From positions 1 to 64,000 of the forward strand of contig DASPTQ010000117.1 of NCBI GenBank assembly GCA_035623335.1: DNA of 64,000 bases, written 5' to 3'. Positions 8,384-17,526 of the stretch are shown piece by piece. The DNA is from JAFAGX01 sp035623335 (GTDB lineage Bacteria; Acidobacteriota; Terriglobia; Terriglobales; Acidobacteriaceae). The first letter of the stretch is position 1; every line of letters starts with the position of its first letter. The position numbers and the translations under genes are program-made. The notes beneath the pieces are model-generated. The model saw only the letters and a program-made list of their open reading frames with translations, was not told where the DNA came from and did no database searches.

Positions 8384-10089
8384 ATGCATCAATTCAGCTC
8401 GTGGAAGACCCCGACCTCCTTTCTTGTGTGTGTCTTCTGTGTAGCGGGAAGGATGGCCTCGCCTGCACAGACCTTTCAGACCCTTGCGAATTTCAACGGA
8501 GCCAACGGTTATGCCCCACAGACTGAAATGTATCTGGTGCAAGGCCTTGACGGGAACCTCTACGGGACAACCGTCGGTGGAGGGCAGTATGGCCAGGGCA
8601 TAGTCTTCAAAATCACCTCGACGGGCAACTTGACTCCGCTTTACAGCTTTTGCTCCAAAAGTGATTGTGCGGACGGCTACCAACCTAACGCGGGGCTGAT
8701 TCAAGGCACCGACGGGAACTTCTACGGGACAACCACTTTTGGCGGGGTCAGCAGCAGCGCCTGCTCCGATGTCAGCCCCCCAGGGTGTGGCACAGTATTC
8801 AAGATCACCCCGGCGGGAAAGCTCACGACGCTGCATCGCTTTCACCTCACGACGGCGGCTACCCCTACGGAGGGCTGATTCAAGGCACCGACGGGAACTT
8901 CTACGGGACAACGCAAGGGGGGCCCGCGAATGGTACTCACACGGATGGCACGGTTTTCAAAATGACCCCAGCGGGAAAGCTCACGACCCTGCACAGCTTC
9001 GAGGGCACGGATGGCGCCTCCCCCTTCGCGCGGCTGATACAAGGCACCGACGGGAACTTCTACGGGACAACCCGCAACGGAGGGGCGCAGAACTATGGCA
9101 CAGTCTTCAAAATCACCCAAACCGGCACCCTGACGACGCTTTACAGCTTTTGCTTCCAGAGCGGTTGCACGGACGGCTACTTCCCGGAGTCACGACTGGT
9201 TCAAGCCGCCAACGGAGAGCTCTATGGGACAACCGTCGGCGGCGGGGTCAGCAGCACCTGCACCGGCTGTGGCACGGTCTTCAAGATCACTCCGGCGGGG
9301 ACGCTCACGACGCTGTACACCTTCGAGGGGCAGGCTGATGGCGGCGGCCCCAGCTCAGGGCTGATTCAAGCCACCGACGGGAACTTCTACGGGACAGCAG
9401 CTGGCGGCGGGGAGACCAGCTCCTGCGGCGGCTGTGGCACGATCTTCAAGATCACTCCGGCGGGGACACTCACCCCGCTTGAAAACTTCGACCTCACCGA
9501 TGGCTCGACTCCGTACGCAGGGCTGGTTCAAGCCACTAACGGGAACGTCTACGGGACCACTGCATTTGGCGGGGCCTTCGGCGCTGGTACTGTCTTCAGC
9601 CTGTCTATTGGGCTTGGCCCGTTCGTGGAGACATTAACCGCCTCCGGCAAGGTGGGAGCGGCAGTCACTATCCTGGGAAACGATCTGCCGGGCGCGACCA
9701 GCGTAACCTTCAATGGCACCGCGGCTAAATTCAAGGTTGTCTCGAGTACCGAAATCAAGACCACCGTGCCGAGCCCCGCGACCACCGGCAAAGTCAAAGT
9801 GGTAACGCCAAGCCACACCTTGACCAGCAACCTCAACTTCCGAGTGACGCCAACGATTTTGAGCTTCTCACCGACGAGCGGCCCTGTGGACACGAGCGTG
9901 GTGATTACCGGCAAGAGCTTCACCGGAGCTACCATTGTCGCCTTCGGAGGAGTCAAGGCCACAAGCTTTGAGGTGGACTCCTACACGCAGGTCACGGCCA
10001 CGGTGCCCAGCGGAGCGAAGACGGGAAAAATCACCGTGACTACTCCAGGAGGAACTGTCACCAGCACCGGGACTTTCACCGTCCCTTAG
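8384..10089 (+). pseudogene. Secreted Gloeo_Verruco-repeat propeller protein with IPT/TIG domains, frameshifted
   Basis: The ATG at 8384 follows GGAGG by four bases and starts a signal peptide (TSFLVCVFCVAGRMASPAQ). The protein then repeats a unit of about 40-55 residues: GGLIQGTDGNFYGTT followed by GTVFKITPAGKLTTLHSF, the TIGR03803 (Gloeo_Verruco) repeat, about eight copies. It ends with two IPT/TIG immunoglobulin-like domains (from about 9620 and 9850, the latter with PTILSFSPTSGPVDTSVVITG). At about 8855 one base is missing: LHRFHLT continues as DGGYPYGGLIQ only in the next frame. Without that shift the two open parts form one clean protein of about 568 residues. It is probably an outer surface protein; function unknown. 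Confidence 0.8.
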
Positions 10090-10104
10090 TGCTCCAGATT
10101 TAGC

Positions 10105-10383
10105 TTGACGTATTCTGCAGGGGCGATGACGCTGCGCAGGGAGCCTACCACTCTAGTGGAGACGATGGGCAGCTATTGGACGCAGTTCGCAAAGACTGGA
10201 GACCCCAACCAGGTCGGGCTTCCCGCGTGGCCTGTATATGATCCGAAGATAGAGCTGTGTCTCGAAATTGGCGTGGAAGTGAAACCCCGGGCCATCCCTC
10301 ACCTGGAAAAGTTCGCCGCCTTTGAGCAAAGTCTGCAGGCGAGAATCACGGAATATCAGCAACCCGCATCGACAGACAAATAA
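10105..10383 (+). pseudogene. C-terminal fragment of a type B carboxylesterase
   Basis: About 90 residues including MGSYWTQFAKTGDPN, GLPAWPVYDP and IPHLEKFAAFEQSLQAR, which is how para-nitrobenzyl esterase-type (COesterase) proteins end. The nucleophile elbow and the rest of the catalytic domain, some 400 residues, are absent. Upstream lies the stop of the propeller gene. It has a possible TTG start but could not fold as an esterase. Together with the fragments at 7.4-8.2 kb it marks this stretch as a site of repeated deletion. Confidence 0.65.
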
Positions 10384-10586
10384 TCGAGCCGAAAACTCTA
10401 TCGGCACCAACTTCAACTTTGTTGCCCAATTGCCGGAACCCTGCAGAGGCCCGCTGCGACGACTGTCGCCTGGCCGACTCCTGGGAAACGGGCAAACGGA
10501 AGTTGATGTCAACGGACGCTAGCAGGCACACTTGTAACCGTGTGGTTACGAGATTAAAGGGGATTCTTAACCAGCTAGAATGCATT

Positions 10587-11357
10587 ATGGCCGATTTGAC
10601 ACAACCGTATGACGAGCTTGCTGCTTACTACGACCAAATATTCGAGAACTGGGAAGCAAGCATTACGCAACAGGCGAAAGTGCTCGGGAGCATTATCCAC
10701 CGTGAAAGTGGCGACAGGCGACCGATTCAGGTGCTGGATTGCGCTTGCGGCATAGGAACTCAATCACTAGGGCTCGCGATGGAAGGTTTCGATGTAACGG
10801 GTTGCGACGTGAGCTATGGGGCCATCCAGCGAGCGCGCTCAGAAGCCTCGAAGCGGGGGCTGAGCATTCCATTCTCGGTGGCGAACATGATGCAACTGAG
10901 TGCAATCCCAGATTCGAGCTTTGATGCGGTGATTTGTATCGACAACTCCCTTCCGCACTTAGAAACCGATGAGCAGTTGTTGCAGGCCGCGCAACAGGCA
11001 TATGGGAAACTTAGGCCAGGCAGTTCCTTCATCGGCAGCATTCGCGACTACGATCGATTTGTCGTGGAAAGGCCGAAAGTACAGGGCCCGAGCTTCTATT
11101 CGGATAACGGCAGAAGGCGCATCGTTTTTCAAATCTGGGATTGGGCTAATGAGCGGCGCTATCGCTTCCATCTGTACATTACGCGAAGCACAGAATCTGC
11201 GTGGCAGACGCAACATTTCACCTCGACTTATCGTGCAGTTCTTCGAAGCGAGCTGCGACACATTTTGGAACAGGCAGGGTTCACGAACGTTCGATGGCTG
11301 TTCCCATCCGACAGCGGCTTTTATCAGCCAATTTTTATTGCTCGCCGCAACTGTTGA
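10587..11357 (+). CDS. Class I SAM-dependent methyltransferase
   Basis: 256 residues from the ATG at 10587. The Rossmann methyltransferase core is clear: motif I VLDCACGIGTQSLGLA at about 50-65, the acidic residue after strand 2 (FDVTGCDVS), FDAVICIDNSLPHL as motif IV/V and GSFIGSIRDY-like sequence after strand 5. The overall shape recalls glycine/sarcosine N-methyltransferases (YDELAAYYDQIFENW start), but the substrate cannot be told. The frame extends upstream to 10419 without protein-like sequence; no good ribosome site is seen before any candidate start. It stands alone after the debris region. Confidence 0.8.
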   Translation: MADLTQPYDELAAYYDQIFENWEASITQQAKVLGSIIHRESGDRRPIQVLDCACGIGTQSLGLAMEGFDVTGCDVSYGAIQRARSEASKRGLSIPFSVANMMQLSAIPDSSFDAVICIDNSLPHLETDEQLLQAAQQAYGKLRPGSSFIGSIRDYDRFVVERPKVQGPSFYSDNGRRRIVFQIWDWANERRYRFHLYITRSTESAWQTQHFTSTYRAVLRSELRHILEQAGFTNVRWLFPSDSGFYQPIFIARRNC

Positions 11358-11440
11358 AACCCGCGATAGCACTCGTAATCCCGGAAAGAGTGACTTGGAG
11401 ATATTTTGTCGATGGCTCAAGGGACAGTTAAAGTACTCGC

Positions 11441-11836
11441 ATGAGCCCCGTCACCCACTGCCTGACAGGCTGGGTCCTTGCCAATGCCGCCGATCTGAGC
11501 TCACGGGACCGCGCCATAGTGACATTTGCAGCGGTAATTCCTGACGTGGACGGTTTGGGAGTCTTCGCCGAGATTGTCACACGGAATTCCCAACACCCTT
11601 TGCTGTGGTTTTCGGAATATGACCACGCGCTCCATACGTTACTTTTCGCCGGCTGTGTGTCTGCGTGCGCATTTGTTATGTCGCAGCGCAGGTGGATTAC
11701 GACGTCACTCGCCTTCGTCGCGTTCCATTTGCATCTATTGGAAGATCTCGCGGGATCTCGTGGGCCGGACGGGTTCAACTGGCCAATCCCGTATCTGTTT
11801 CCATTCACGTGCTCGCGCTTGTATGGGCGGTCGTGA
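11441..11836 (+). pseudogene. YdjM-like (DUF457) metal-dependent hydrolase, C-terminus lost
   Basis: The protein starts like the DUF457/YdjM family: MSPVTHCLTGWVLANAA, then AVIPDVDGLG, FSEYDHALHTLL and HLHLLEDLAGSRGPDGFNWP, with the conserved His and Asp residues of this integral membrane family. At PYLFPF the family text stops and the frame ends after a few unrelated residues. Another frame just downstream encodes a short hydrophobic tail (VLALVWAVVMLPARLL, stop at 11880) that could be the remnant of the last helix. The C-terminal third therefore seems deleted or shifted. It could still be expressed as a short protein. Confidence 0.55.
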
Positions 11837-12001
11837 TGTTGCCGGCACGGTTGCTTAGCGCTCCTTTCCGGCTTGCTTAGTTTCCCTCTGTTGCCGAGAG
11901 ACGCCAGCGACAGGCAGCAGTAACGGCGGGGTCGAAGTAGCCGCCTGGGACGCTCCCAGATCCCAATTCTTGCGGAACGCGAACCACCGTCAGAATTGTT
12001 T

Positions 12002-12022
12002 CTGACCCCCGACCGGGGTCAG
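12002..12022. repeat. Perfect inverted repeat (hairpin)
   Basis: CTGACCCC and GGGGTCAG pair over eight bases around a five-base loop. No T-run follows on either strand, so it is not a standard terminator. It could be an RNA hairpin or a small palindromic repeat. Confidence 0.5.
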
Positions 12023-12259
12023 GAACCCAATGGGGAGTAGAGTCGAGAACAGGCGCAGTGGCAGTCGTGCGCTGGGGCGGCAGCGCACGCACCACCACGT
12101 TTGTGAGCAAATCCAGGCTGACTGCGGCCATTCAAGCTTCAGATATCGCTAAGGCGCAGACGACACCGGTAGCCGTATTTAATCCCGGTCCTGGCGGAGG
12201 AGAGTCGAAGGAATGCAGACCGGCGAGTGCGTAATCAACCCAGCTTTCAGTGTGCACAG

Positions 12260-12284
12260 TATATCTCAAGGGGTTATATCTCAA
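12260..12284 (+). repeat. Direct repeat TATATCTCAA x2
   Basis: Two exact ten-base copies, at 12260-12269 and 12275-12284, start 15 bases apart in an A+T-rich patch upstream of the GAF-SPOR gene. They could be tandem regulator half-sites; nothing else supports this. Confidence 0.4.
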
Positions 12285-12551
12285 TAAATTCCCCCCTCCT
12301 ACCAAACGTTAGTAACTGGGGGTATCAAAGTGAATAATTGGAGCGGTCGAAGCCAGTGGTCCTCGGCGAAAATGAATCGAGTCGGTCTCCCACGGTGCCC
12401 CACCTCTCGAAAACGATAAACCTCCAAAAGCCTTGCCAGTCGCGGCAGAAGCTCGCCAGAAGCCCCATCTAAGGGTTATACTTGCTGCCGATTTGGCTAG
12501 CCACAGCCCGCCCCCCGCGACCTTCGCACACGGAAGGAATGGTGGCGTTCC

Positions 12552-14363
12552 ATGTCCAGACAAAGTGCCCAACCTTTGAACCTTACAGCCAGCGACTTTG
12601 CCTACGGTCGTAACCAGGAGGAAATCGAAATAGGCCAGATTGAGAAGGAGCTCAACGACAATCGAGATCAGCCTCTCTCCAGTGTCCTAAAGGGAGTAAT
12701 TGAACGGGCTCGTTCGCTGACCGACGCCGAAGGCGCCTTCATTGGCGTGAGTGACGCATGGGGAGTGGTATGTCGAGCCAGTGCGGGAAAAGCTCCGGAC
12801 GTTGGATCCAAGCTCCCATCTGAACCCACCCTCACCAGAAAATGCATGGAGAGCGGACAGGTCGTGACCTTCGAGGAAGACGGCGAAGAAGATTTCCGGG
12901 CAGGACTTGCAGCGCCGCGCTGGCGGTTACGTTCCATGGTGGCGGTGCCCGTCGAAGGGCAAGGCTCGGTTCTGGGGGTAGTAGAGGTACTCTCTTCTCG
13001 AGCGGCCGCCTTCAGCCCGCGCCACATTGCCGCCTTGCAACACATCGCCCACTTACTGGTTCCGATTTTGCGGCCAGAACAACCCGAGCAGCCAAGAACG
13101 CGACGGAAAACAGCACGCACCTGGACCGCCATCAGTGGAGCGGGAGCGGCGCTTTTTTTGTTCTCTCTGTTGCTCTGGTTTGAGTCTTATCGCTGGCCGA
13201 GAAACGCCCCCACTGCCACCAGCAATCCCCCGGTGTCCAGTGCGTCGAACCCGGCCACAGCGCCGACCGCTTCGGGGAGCATGGCGACACCGGCAACCGA
13301 TGACCGGCAGAGCCCCGAGATCTCCGATCATCATGAGGTTCCAGCCCCGCCTCCTGCGGCTTCGTCCTCTTCGCCTCCCGTCGTCTCGCCCAGTGCCACA
13401 CCGTCTGTAGCCGCATCCGCCTTAAAGCCATCACCGGAAGTTCCTCGCACAACCGGGCGTACAACAGCCGCGGCGACTTCGCTTCCACCCGCCAAGGCAA
13501 ACCCTCCAGCGCCGGCACGGCCGACAATGCCCCCACCGGTTCGAATGCCAACTCACAACCTGCCGCCGTCGCCTGCCTCCATGGCAACCGTGAACCCGCA
13601 GTCTGCAAAACCCGAGTCGGGGGCACCGACGAGCGCAGTCGCGGCAACGGCTCCGTCAATGTCAATGCCAACTTCTCCGCAGCCGGCAGCTTCCAGTCCG
13701 ACCGCCGACAGATCCGCCGATCGTCGGCAGCCTGAATTGAGCACGAATGGCGATGTCCACGTCCAACCGGCTACGGCCGGCAGCGGTTCGACCGAACCAC
13801 CGGAGGATGTTGCAGAGCTGAATGGCAACGTCCCCTTAGGAACATACTTCGAGGTGGGAAGATTTAAAGACGAGCCGGAAGCCGACAAGGTGGCTAACAG
13901 GGTGGCGCAAGCCGGGTTTCATCCCACAGTCGTACCGAGAGCCCAATTCTGGGCGAAGTTCTACCATGTGCTGGCAGGACCCTTTGGCACGGAGAACGAG
14001 GCGGAGGCAGCGCGCGCGAAACTGGAGTCCGACGGCTTTACGCCCCGACCCGTCCCAAAGGAATCGAAGACCCTGCTGCTACTATCTCGGACCTCAAGCA
14101 CCGGCAGTAGAACTTTGCGCCTTGGCGATTTCGAGGTCGCCTGGGAATCCGACAGCCCGGATGCCATTGTGAGATTTGTGAAAGGAGGCACAGTTGTCGC
14201 GACCGCCAAAGCAAAGTGGGTAAGCCGGCAGATCCCTTACCAGCACGATGAAATCGTGTGCCGGGGAACTGGGCAGGGATCGCGCACCCTTCTGGAAATT
14301 CACTTCGCCGGTACAAGCCAAGCGGTGGTAATCGCCGACAAGGCTCAGCCAATCGTTTTTTAG
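12552..14363 (+). CDS. GAF domain - membrane span - Pro/Ala-rich linker - SPOR domain protein
   Basis: 603 residues. A short lead is followed by a GAF-like domain at about 42-175 (VIERARSLTDAEGAFIGVS, RSMVAVPVEGQGSVLGVVEVLS). Then come one membrane helix at about 193-213 (ISGAGAALFLFSLLLWF), a low-complexity Pro/Ala/Ser linker of about 200 residues, a SPOR domain at about 426-505 (YFEVGRFKDEPEADKVANRV, FYHVLAGPFGTENEAEAARAK) and a final beta-rich 95 residues. SPOR domains bind denuded septal peptidoglycan, so the protein may join a cytoplasmic ligand or redox sensor to the cell wall. The combination is unusual. The ribosome site is weak (AAGGAA, far upstream). Confidence 0.82.
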   Translation: MSRQSAQPLNLTASDFAYGRNQEEIEIGQIEKELNDNRDQPLSSVLKGVIERARSLTDAEGAFIGVSDAWGVVCRASAGKAPDVGSKLPSEPTLTRKCMESGQVVTFEEDGEEDFRAGLAAPRWRLRSMVAVPVEGQGSVLGVVEVLSSRAAAFSPRHIAALQHIAHLLVPILRPEQPEQPRTRRKTARTWTAISGAGAALFLFSLLLWFESYRWPRNAPTATSNPPVSSASNPATAPTASGSMATPATDDRQSPEISDHHEVPAPPPAASSSSPPVVSPSATPSVAASALKPSPEVPRTTGRTTAAATSLPPAKANPPAPARPTMPPPVRMPTHNLPPSPASMATVNPQSAKPESGAPTSAVAATAPSMSMPTSPQPAASSPTADRSADRRQPELSTNGDVHVQPATAGSGSTEPPEDVAELNGNVPLGTYFEVGRFKDEPEADKVANRVAQAGFHPTVVPRAQFWAKFYHVLAGPFGTENEAEAARAKLESDGFTPRPVPKESKTLLLLSRTSSTGSRTLRLGDFEVAWESDSPDAIVRFVKGGTVVATAKAKWVSRQIPYQHDEIVCRGTGQGSRTLLEIHFAGTSQAVVIADKAQPIVF

Positions 14364-14492
14364 CGGACGCGGGTATATCGAGGATGACGGCAGGCAGGTT
14401 CTCGACCACGCTCCCCACCTAGCCCTGACAAATTTGTAGTGAGACTCGCGCCCGGCAGAGTTTTGCACGCTTTGAAACCTTCCCTCCCCTCC

Positions 14493-14789
14493 CTAGATGT
14501 CAATCCGCTTCTCGGCGTGCTTCTTCAGATACCAGCAGGGGCTGTACCCTAGGTGGGGAAATAGGGACTCGACACAAACTTGGTTCTCAGGCGGCGGGAA
14601 CTGATATTCCGTCTTGCCGCTCTTCTCGTGAATTACATATACCGACTGCACCGCCACATTGCCGAAGGGCTGGCGGTTGGCTGACAGTCTAGACCGCAAG
14701 GAAAGGTAATCCCCAGCGTACACCAGGGACGTGAGCACAACTGCGCTGACCAATCCGTACAACACCATGCCTCGCATTCGATCGGGCAC
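14493..14789 (-). CDS. Small membrane-anchored protein, unknown function
   Basis: 98 residues from a GTG at 14789, or 94 from the ATG at 14777. One N-terminal hydrophobic helix (VLYGLVSAVVLTSLVYAG) is followed by a soluble tail with several Cys (VCVESLFPHLGYSPCWYL). It lies 171 bases downstream of the Flp pilin gene on the same strand and may belong with it. I recall similar short proteins in acidobacterial genomes but know no function. Confidence 0.6.
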   Translation of the reverse strand: MPDRMRGMVLYGLVSAVVLTSLVYAGDYLSLRSRLSANRQPFGNVAVQSVYVIHEKSGKTEYQFPPPENQVCVESLFPHLGYSPCWYLKKHAEKRIDI

Positions 14790-14960
14790 CCCACAAGCTC
14801 GAGATACGAATCTGAGGCTATGTTTTAAGTTTCCAAGGAATGTGTCAAGTAGCGGATTCGGCGGTCCGCTACATCAGCAACTGATGTTGGGGGCACGCTG
14901 ATCAGCCAGCACATAAGCTCGATCGCACAGCAAGCTCGGGCTGAGCCTGCTGATCTCTTG

Positions 14961-15128
14961 TCATTGGGCGATGGCACTCGCAGTGGCGGAAAAGGCGTTG
15001 TTGGCATTGCCTCCGATCAAACGAACCGTGCCAACCACGAGCACTAAAATGACGGCCAGCATCACCGCGTATTCAGCGATGTCCTGCCCGCTGTCCTCTA
15101 GCCAAAGCTCTCGCCATAGGTTAACCAT
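14961..15128 (-). CDS. Flp/Fap-type (type IVb) pilin
   Basis: A 55-residue protein starting at the ATG at 15128, with AAGGAGG six bases ahead. It reads MVNLWRELWLEDSGQDIAEY, then AVMLAVILVLVVGTVRLIGG and a short Asn/Ala/Ser tail. This is the Flp pilin pattern: a brief lead, the Glu-Tyr pair that marks the processed N-terminus region (here AEY) and one hydrophobic helix. The subunit would be exported and assembled by a Tad secretion machine. No tad genes are in this window, so the assembly system must lie elsewhere or be absent. Confidence 0.85.
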   Translation of the reverse strand: MVNLWRELWLEDSGQDIAEYAVMLAVILVLVVGTVRLIGGNANNAFSATASAIAQ

Positions 15129-15541
15129 GCACTACCTCCTTTTTCGAATACCACAGCTAAAACAGCTGGGCTAGGGTGGGTGACAGCTAAGTGTGGACTG
15201 ACTCCGGGGGGCGGCTGGCGCTCACCCTGAATGCCAAACGATTCTGCCCTTACGGTGGCGGCTTGTCAAGGACTCGTCAAGAATTTCGGCTGACGGGCAA
15301 ATCCTCGAAAAGCGGCTCTGGACGGGAATTCTGGTCCCTCCCGCTCTTCTCATCGCCCTATCGAACTCATGCCTGTGAACTTTCGCGTCCCTGGTTATCG
15401 TCGCGCGCTTCCTTAGGTTGGGTGCCTCCACAAATGTGCAAACAATTGCACAATACGGCTGATTGCCCCGAAAAGCCCTCCCTTTCCGCTGTTCAAGTTT
15501 TGGCAGCGGACTTGCTGTTTACACTTCCGGGGGAATGATCG
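15129..15541. other. Intergenic region, 413 bases, divergent promoters
   Basis: Lies between the leftward pilin gene and a rightward exported-protein gene, so it should hold both promoters. The only strong signal is the dyad at 15435-15452. No further gene is supported. Confidence 0.4.
15435..15452. promoter_or_regulatory. Perfect dyad TGTGCAA-N4-TTGCACA
   Basis: Seven-base arms pair exactly around the spacer ACAA, about 90 bases before the start at 15542. The size and position suit an operator for a dimeric helix-turn-helix regulator. Which regulator is unknown. Confidence 0.5.
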
Positions 15542-15871
15542 ATGAAAAAGGGTTTATCTGTGAAAGCCGCTTTATTTCTAGGGTTTTGCCTCGCTTCGGC
15601 GACGGTAGCACTGGGCCAATCTGGAGCTGGAACGGCCCCGATGGGATCCTCGTATGCTGCACCGGACCATCCGATGCACGCCTATTCGGTGCCCATGGCT
15701 CCGACGCAAAGCTTGTTCTCGGGAACGGGTCTGGTCACTGTGGCCCAGGGTGAAATGCCTCTTTGGGAGGCGGTACCCGAACGGCAGGAGGTTCCGCTCG
15801 GAGATACGGCGCGCCGTGAGAGGAAAGAGCACGCCAACGTAAAGAAGGCTCGCAAGGTTTGGGAAAACTAG
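15542..15871 (+). CDS. Small secreted protein, unknown function
   Basis: 109 residues beginning MKKGLSVKAALFLGFCLASA, a clear signal peptide with likely cleavage after VALGQ. The mature part is short, rich in Pro, Ala and His at first and strongly basic at the end (RRERKEHANVKKARKVW). A GGGGAA stretch stands upstream of the ATG. No domain is recognised. It converges on the enolase gene. Confidence 0.65.
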   Translation: MKKGLSVKAALFLGFCLASATVALGQSGAGTAPMGSSYAAPDHPMHAYSVPMAPTQSLFSGTGLVTVAQGEMPLWEAVPERQEVPLGDTARRERKEHANVKKARKVWEN

Positions 15872-16012
15872 GGTTGGCGCCAGGCTCCGGTCTTCTCTAC
15901 CCGCTCGATCACGGTCGTCGACCGAAGGGCGCGCCGGGTATCGAAGGCCGTACCTAGCCGGCGTCGTAGCGCGGTCCCTTCGAGCTCGAAACGCAGCTGG
16001 AAGCCATCGGCC

Positions 16013-17317
16013 TCAGTCGTTAGCTTGCGATGTTTTCCATCTTCCGTAGGCCGATCGACCCGCGTATTTCGACCTCCCTCCCAATTCCTTCTCGATCTCA
16101 AGCAGCCGATTGTACTTGGCAACCCGTTCCCCCCGGCAGCTCGATCCCGTCTTGATCTGTCCCACTCCGGTCGCCACGCAAAGATCCGCAATGGTGGTAT
16201 CGTCGGTCTCCCCGGACCGATGGGATACGACGGCCGTGTAGTTGCTGTTGCGCGCCATTTCGATGCAGCGCAGGGTTTCCGTGACTGTGCCGATCTGGTT
16301 GAGTTTGATCAGGATCGAATTTGCCACTCCTTCCTCGATGCCTTTGGCGAAAATTGCCGGATTGGTGACGAAGACATCGTCCCCGACAAGCTGCACTTTT
16401 CCGCCGAGCTGGGTGGTTAGTTTCTTCCAACCGGCCCAATCATCTTCGCCAAGTCCATCTTCGAGGGAGAATACGGGATACTTTTTGAGCCAATCCGCCC
16501 AAAGCGCAATCATTTCCTCGGAACTCTTGCGTGAGCGATCCGACTTGCGAAACACATAGGCTCCGTCTTCGTAAAACTCACTTGCCGCCGGGTCCAGGTT
16601 AATGGCAACATCCCTGCCCAGATGGTAGCCGGCTTTCTCAACCGCCGCGGCCATCAATTCCATCGGCTCCTCATTGGACTTGAGGCGAGGAGCGAAGCCA
16701 CCCTCATCGCCCACGCTCGTGTCGTATCCTTTGCGGTGTAAAACATCCTTCAGGGCGTGGAAGGTTTCTGCCGCTGCCCGCAACGCTTCGCCAAAGCTTG
16801 GGGCACCGAAGGGAACGATCATGAACTCCTGGAAATCCACGTTATTGTCGGCGTGCTTGCCTCCATTGAGCACGTTCAGCATGGGCACGGGCAAGACGTA
16901 TTCCTCCCGTGCCGACAATTGCCGATACAGAGGAACTTTCTTGTCCGCCGCAGCCGCCTTCGCGACTGCCAGCGAAACTCCCAAAATCGCGTTGGCGCCG
17001 AGCTTTGACTTGTTCGGCGTGCCGTCGAGCTCGATCAGCCGCTCATCGAGCGATTTCTGATCGGCCGCATCCCAACCTTTCACCGCCGGCTGGATAACGC
17101 TGATCACGTTGTGAAGCGCCTTGAGGACACCCTTCCCGCCGTAGCGCTTCTTATCCCCGTCACGGAGCTCGACTGCTTCCCGGCTCCCGGTGGACGCCCC
17201 CGAGGGGACCTTGGCCACACCTGTGGCGTCGGTATCAAGCATCACACTCACTTGAACGGTTGGGTTTCCGCGCGAGTCCAGAATCTCCAGGGCATCGATG
17301 CTTTTTATGGTTGACAT
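16013..17317 (-). CDS. eno: Enolase (phosphopyruvate hydratase)
   Basis: 434 residues, full length for the family. It interconverts 2-phosphoglycerate and phosphoenolpyruvate in glycolysis and gluconeogenesis. Visible features: start IKSIDALEILDSRGNPTVQV, loop PSGASTGSREAVELRD, VGDEGGFAP, metal ligands in NLDPAASEFY and SLEDGLGEDDW, QLVGDDVFVTN, catalytic Lys in ILIKLNQIGTVTET and the signature SHRSGETDDTTIADL. The ATG at 17317 follows AAGGAG by four bases. It stands alone; the neighbour to the right is divergent. Confidence 0.98.
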   Translation of the reverse strand: MSTIKSIDALEILDSRGNPTVQVSVMLDTDATGVAKVPSGASTGSREAVELRDGDKKRYGGKGVLKALHNVISVIQPAVKGWDAADQKSLDERLIELDGTPNKSKLGANAILGVSLAVAKAAAADKKVPLYRQLSAREEYVLPVPMLNVLNGGKHADNNVDFQEFMIVPFGAPSFGEALRAAAETFHALKDVLHRKGYDTSVGDEGGFAPRLKSNEEPMELMAAAVEKAGYHLGRDVAINLDPAASEFYEDGAYVFRKSDRSRKSSEEMIALWADWLKKYPVFSLEDGLGEDDWAGWKKLTTQLGGKVQLVGDDVFVTNPAIFAKGIEEGVANSILIKLNQIGTVTETLRCIEMARNSNYTAVVSHRSGETDDTTIADLCVATGVGQIKTGSSCRGERVAKYNRLLEIEKELGGRSKYAGRSAYGRWKTSQAND

Positions 17318-17526
17318 ACCTCTCCTTGAAATAACTTCTGGGGACTGAAATCGGTGTTAGTAAGACTTGTGGTGAATCGAGAACCACGACCAAGCAACCG
17401 GGCCAACGCTGCCCGCCTCTCCCTTAAATTTTATTAACCCTTCATGAGCATACCAATTCTTGATGAAGATCAAGAAGGCAAGCCCGGGGATGCCCTGGAT
17501 CGCTCGGCCGCAATTAGGATAGAGTC

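Larger units (their letters stand above)
11881..12551. other. Intergenic region, 671 bases
   Basis: No convincing gene. It contains a perfect hairpin at 12002-12022 and a direct repeat at 12260-12284, both listed separately. A leftward 84-codon frame at 11877-12131 lacks family features. The part from about 12130 to 12310 is the likeliest place for the promoter of the GAF-SPOR gene. Confidence 0.4.

Noticed and set aside
11877..12131. Leftward 84-codon frame
   Set aside because: No ribosome site, low-complexity composition and a perfect hairpin in the middle; nothing supports a gene.
15868..16191. Leftward frame continuing past the enolase stop with protein-like tail (FQLRFELEGTALRRRLGTAF)
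   Set aside because: Its first two thirds lie inside enolase in another frame, no start or ribosome site serves the tail, and no family is recognised.
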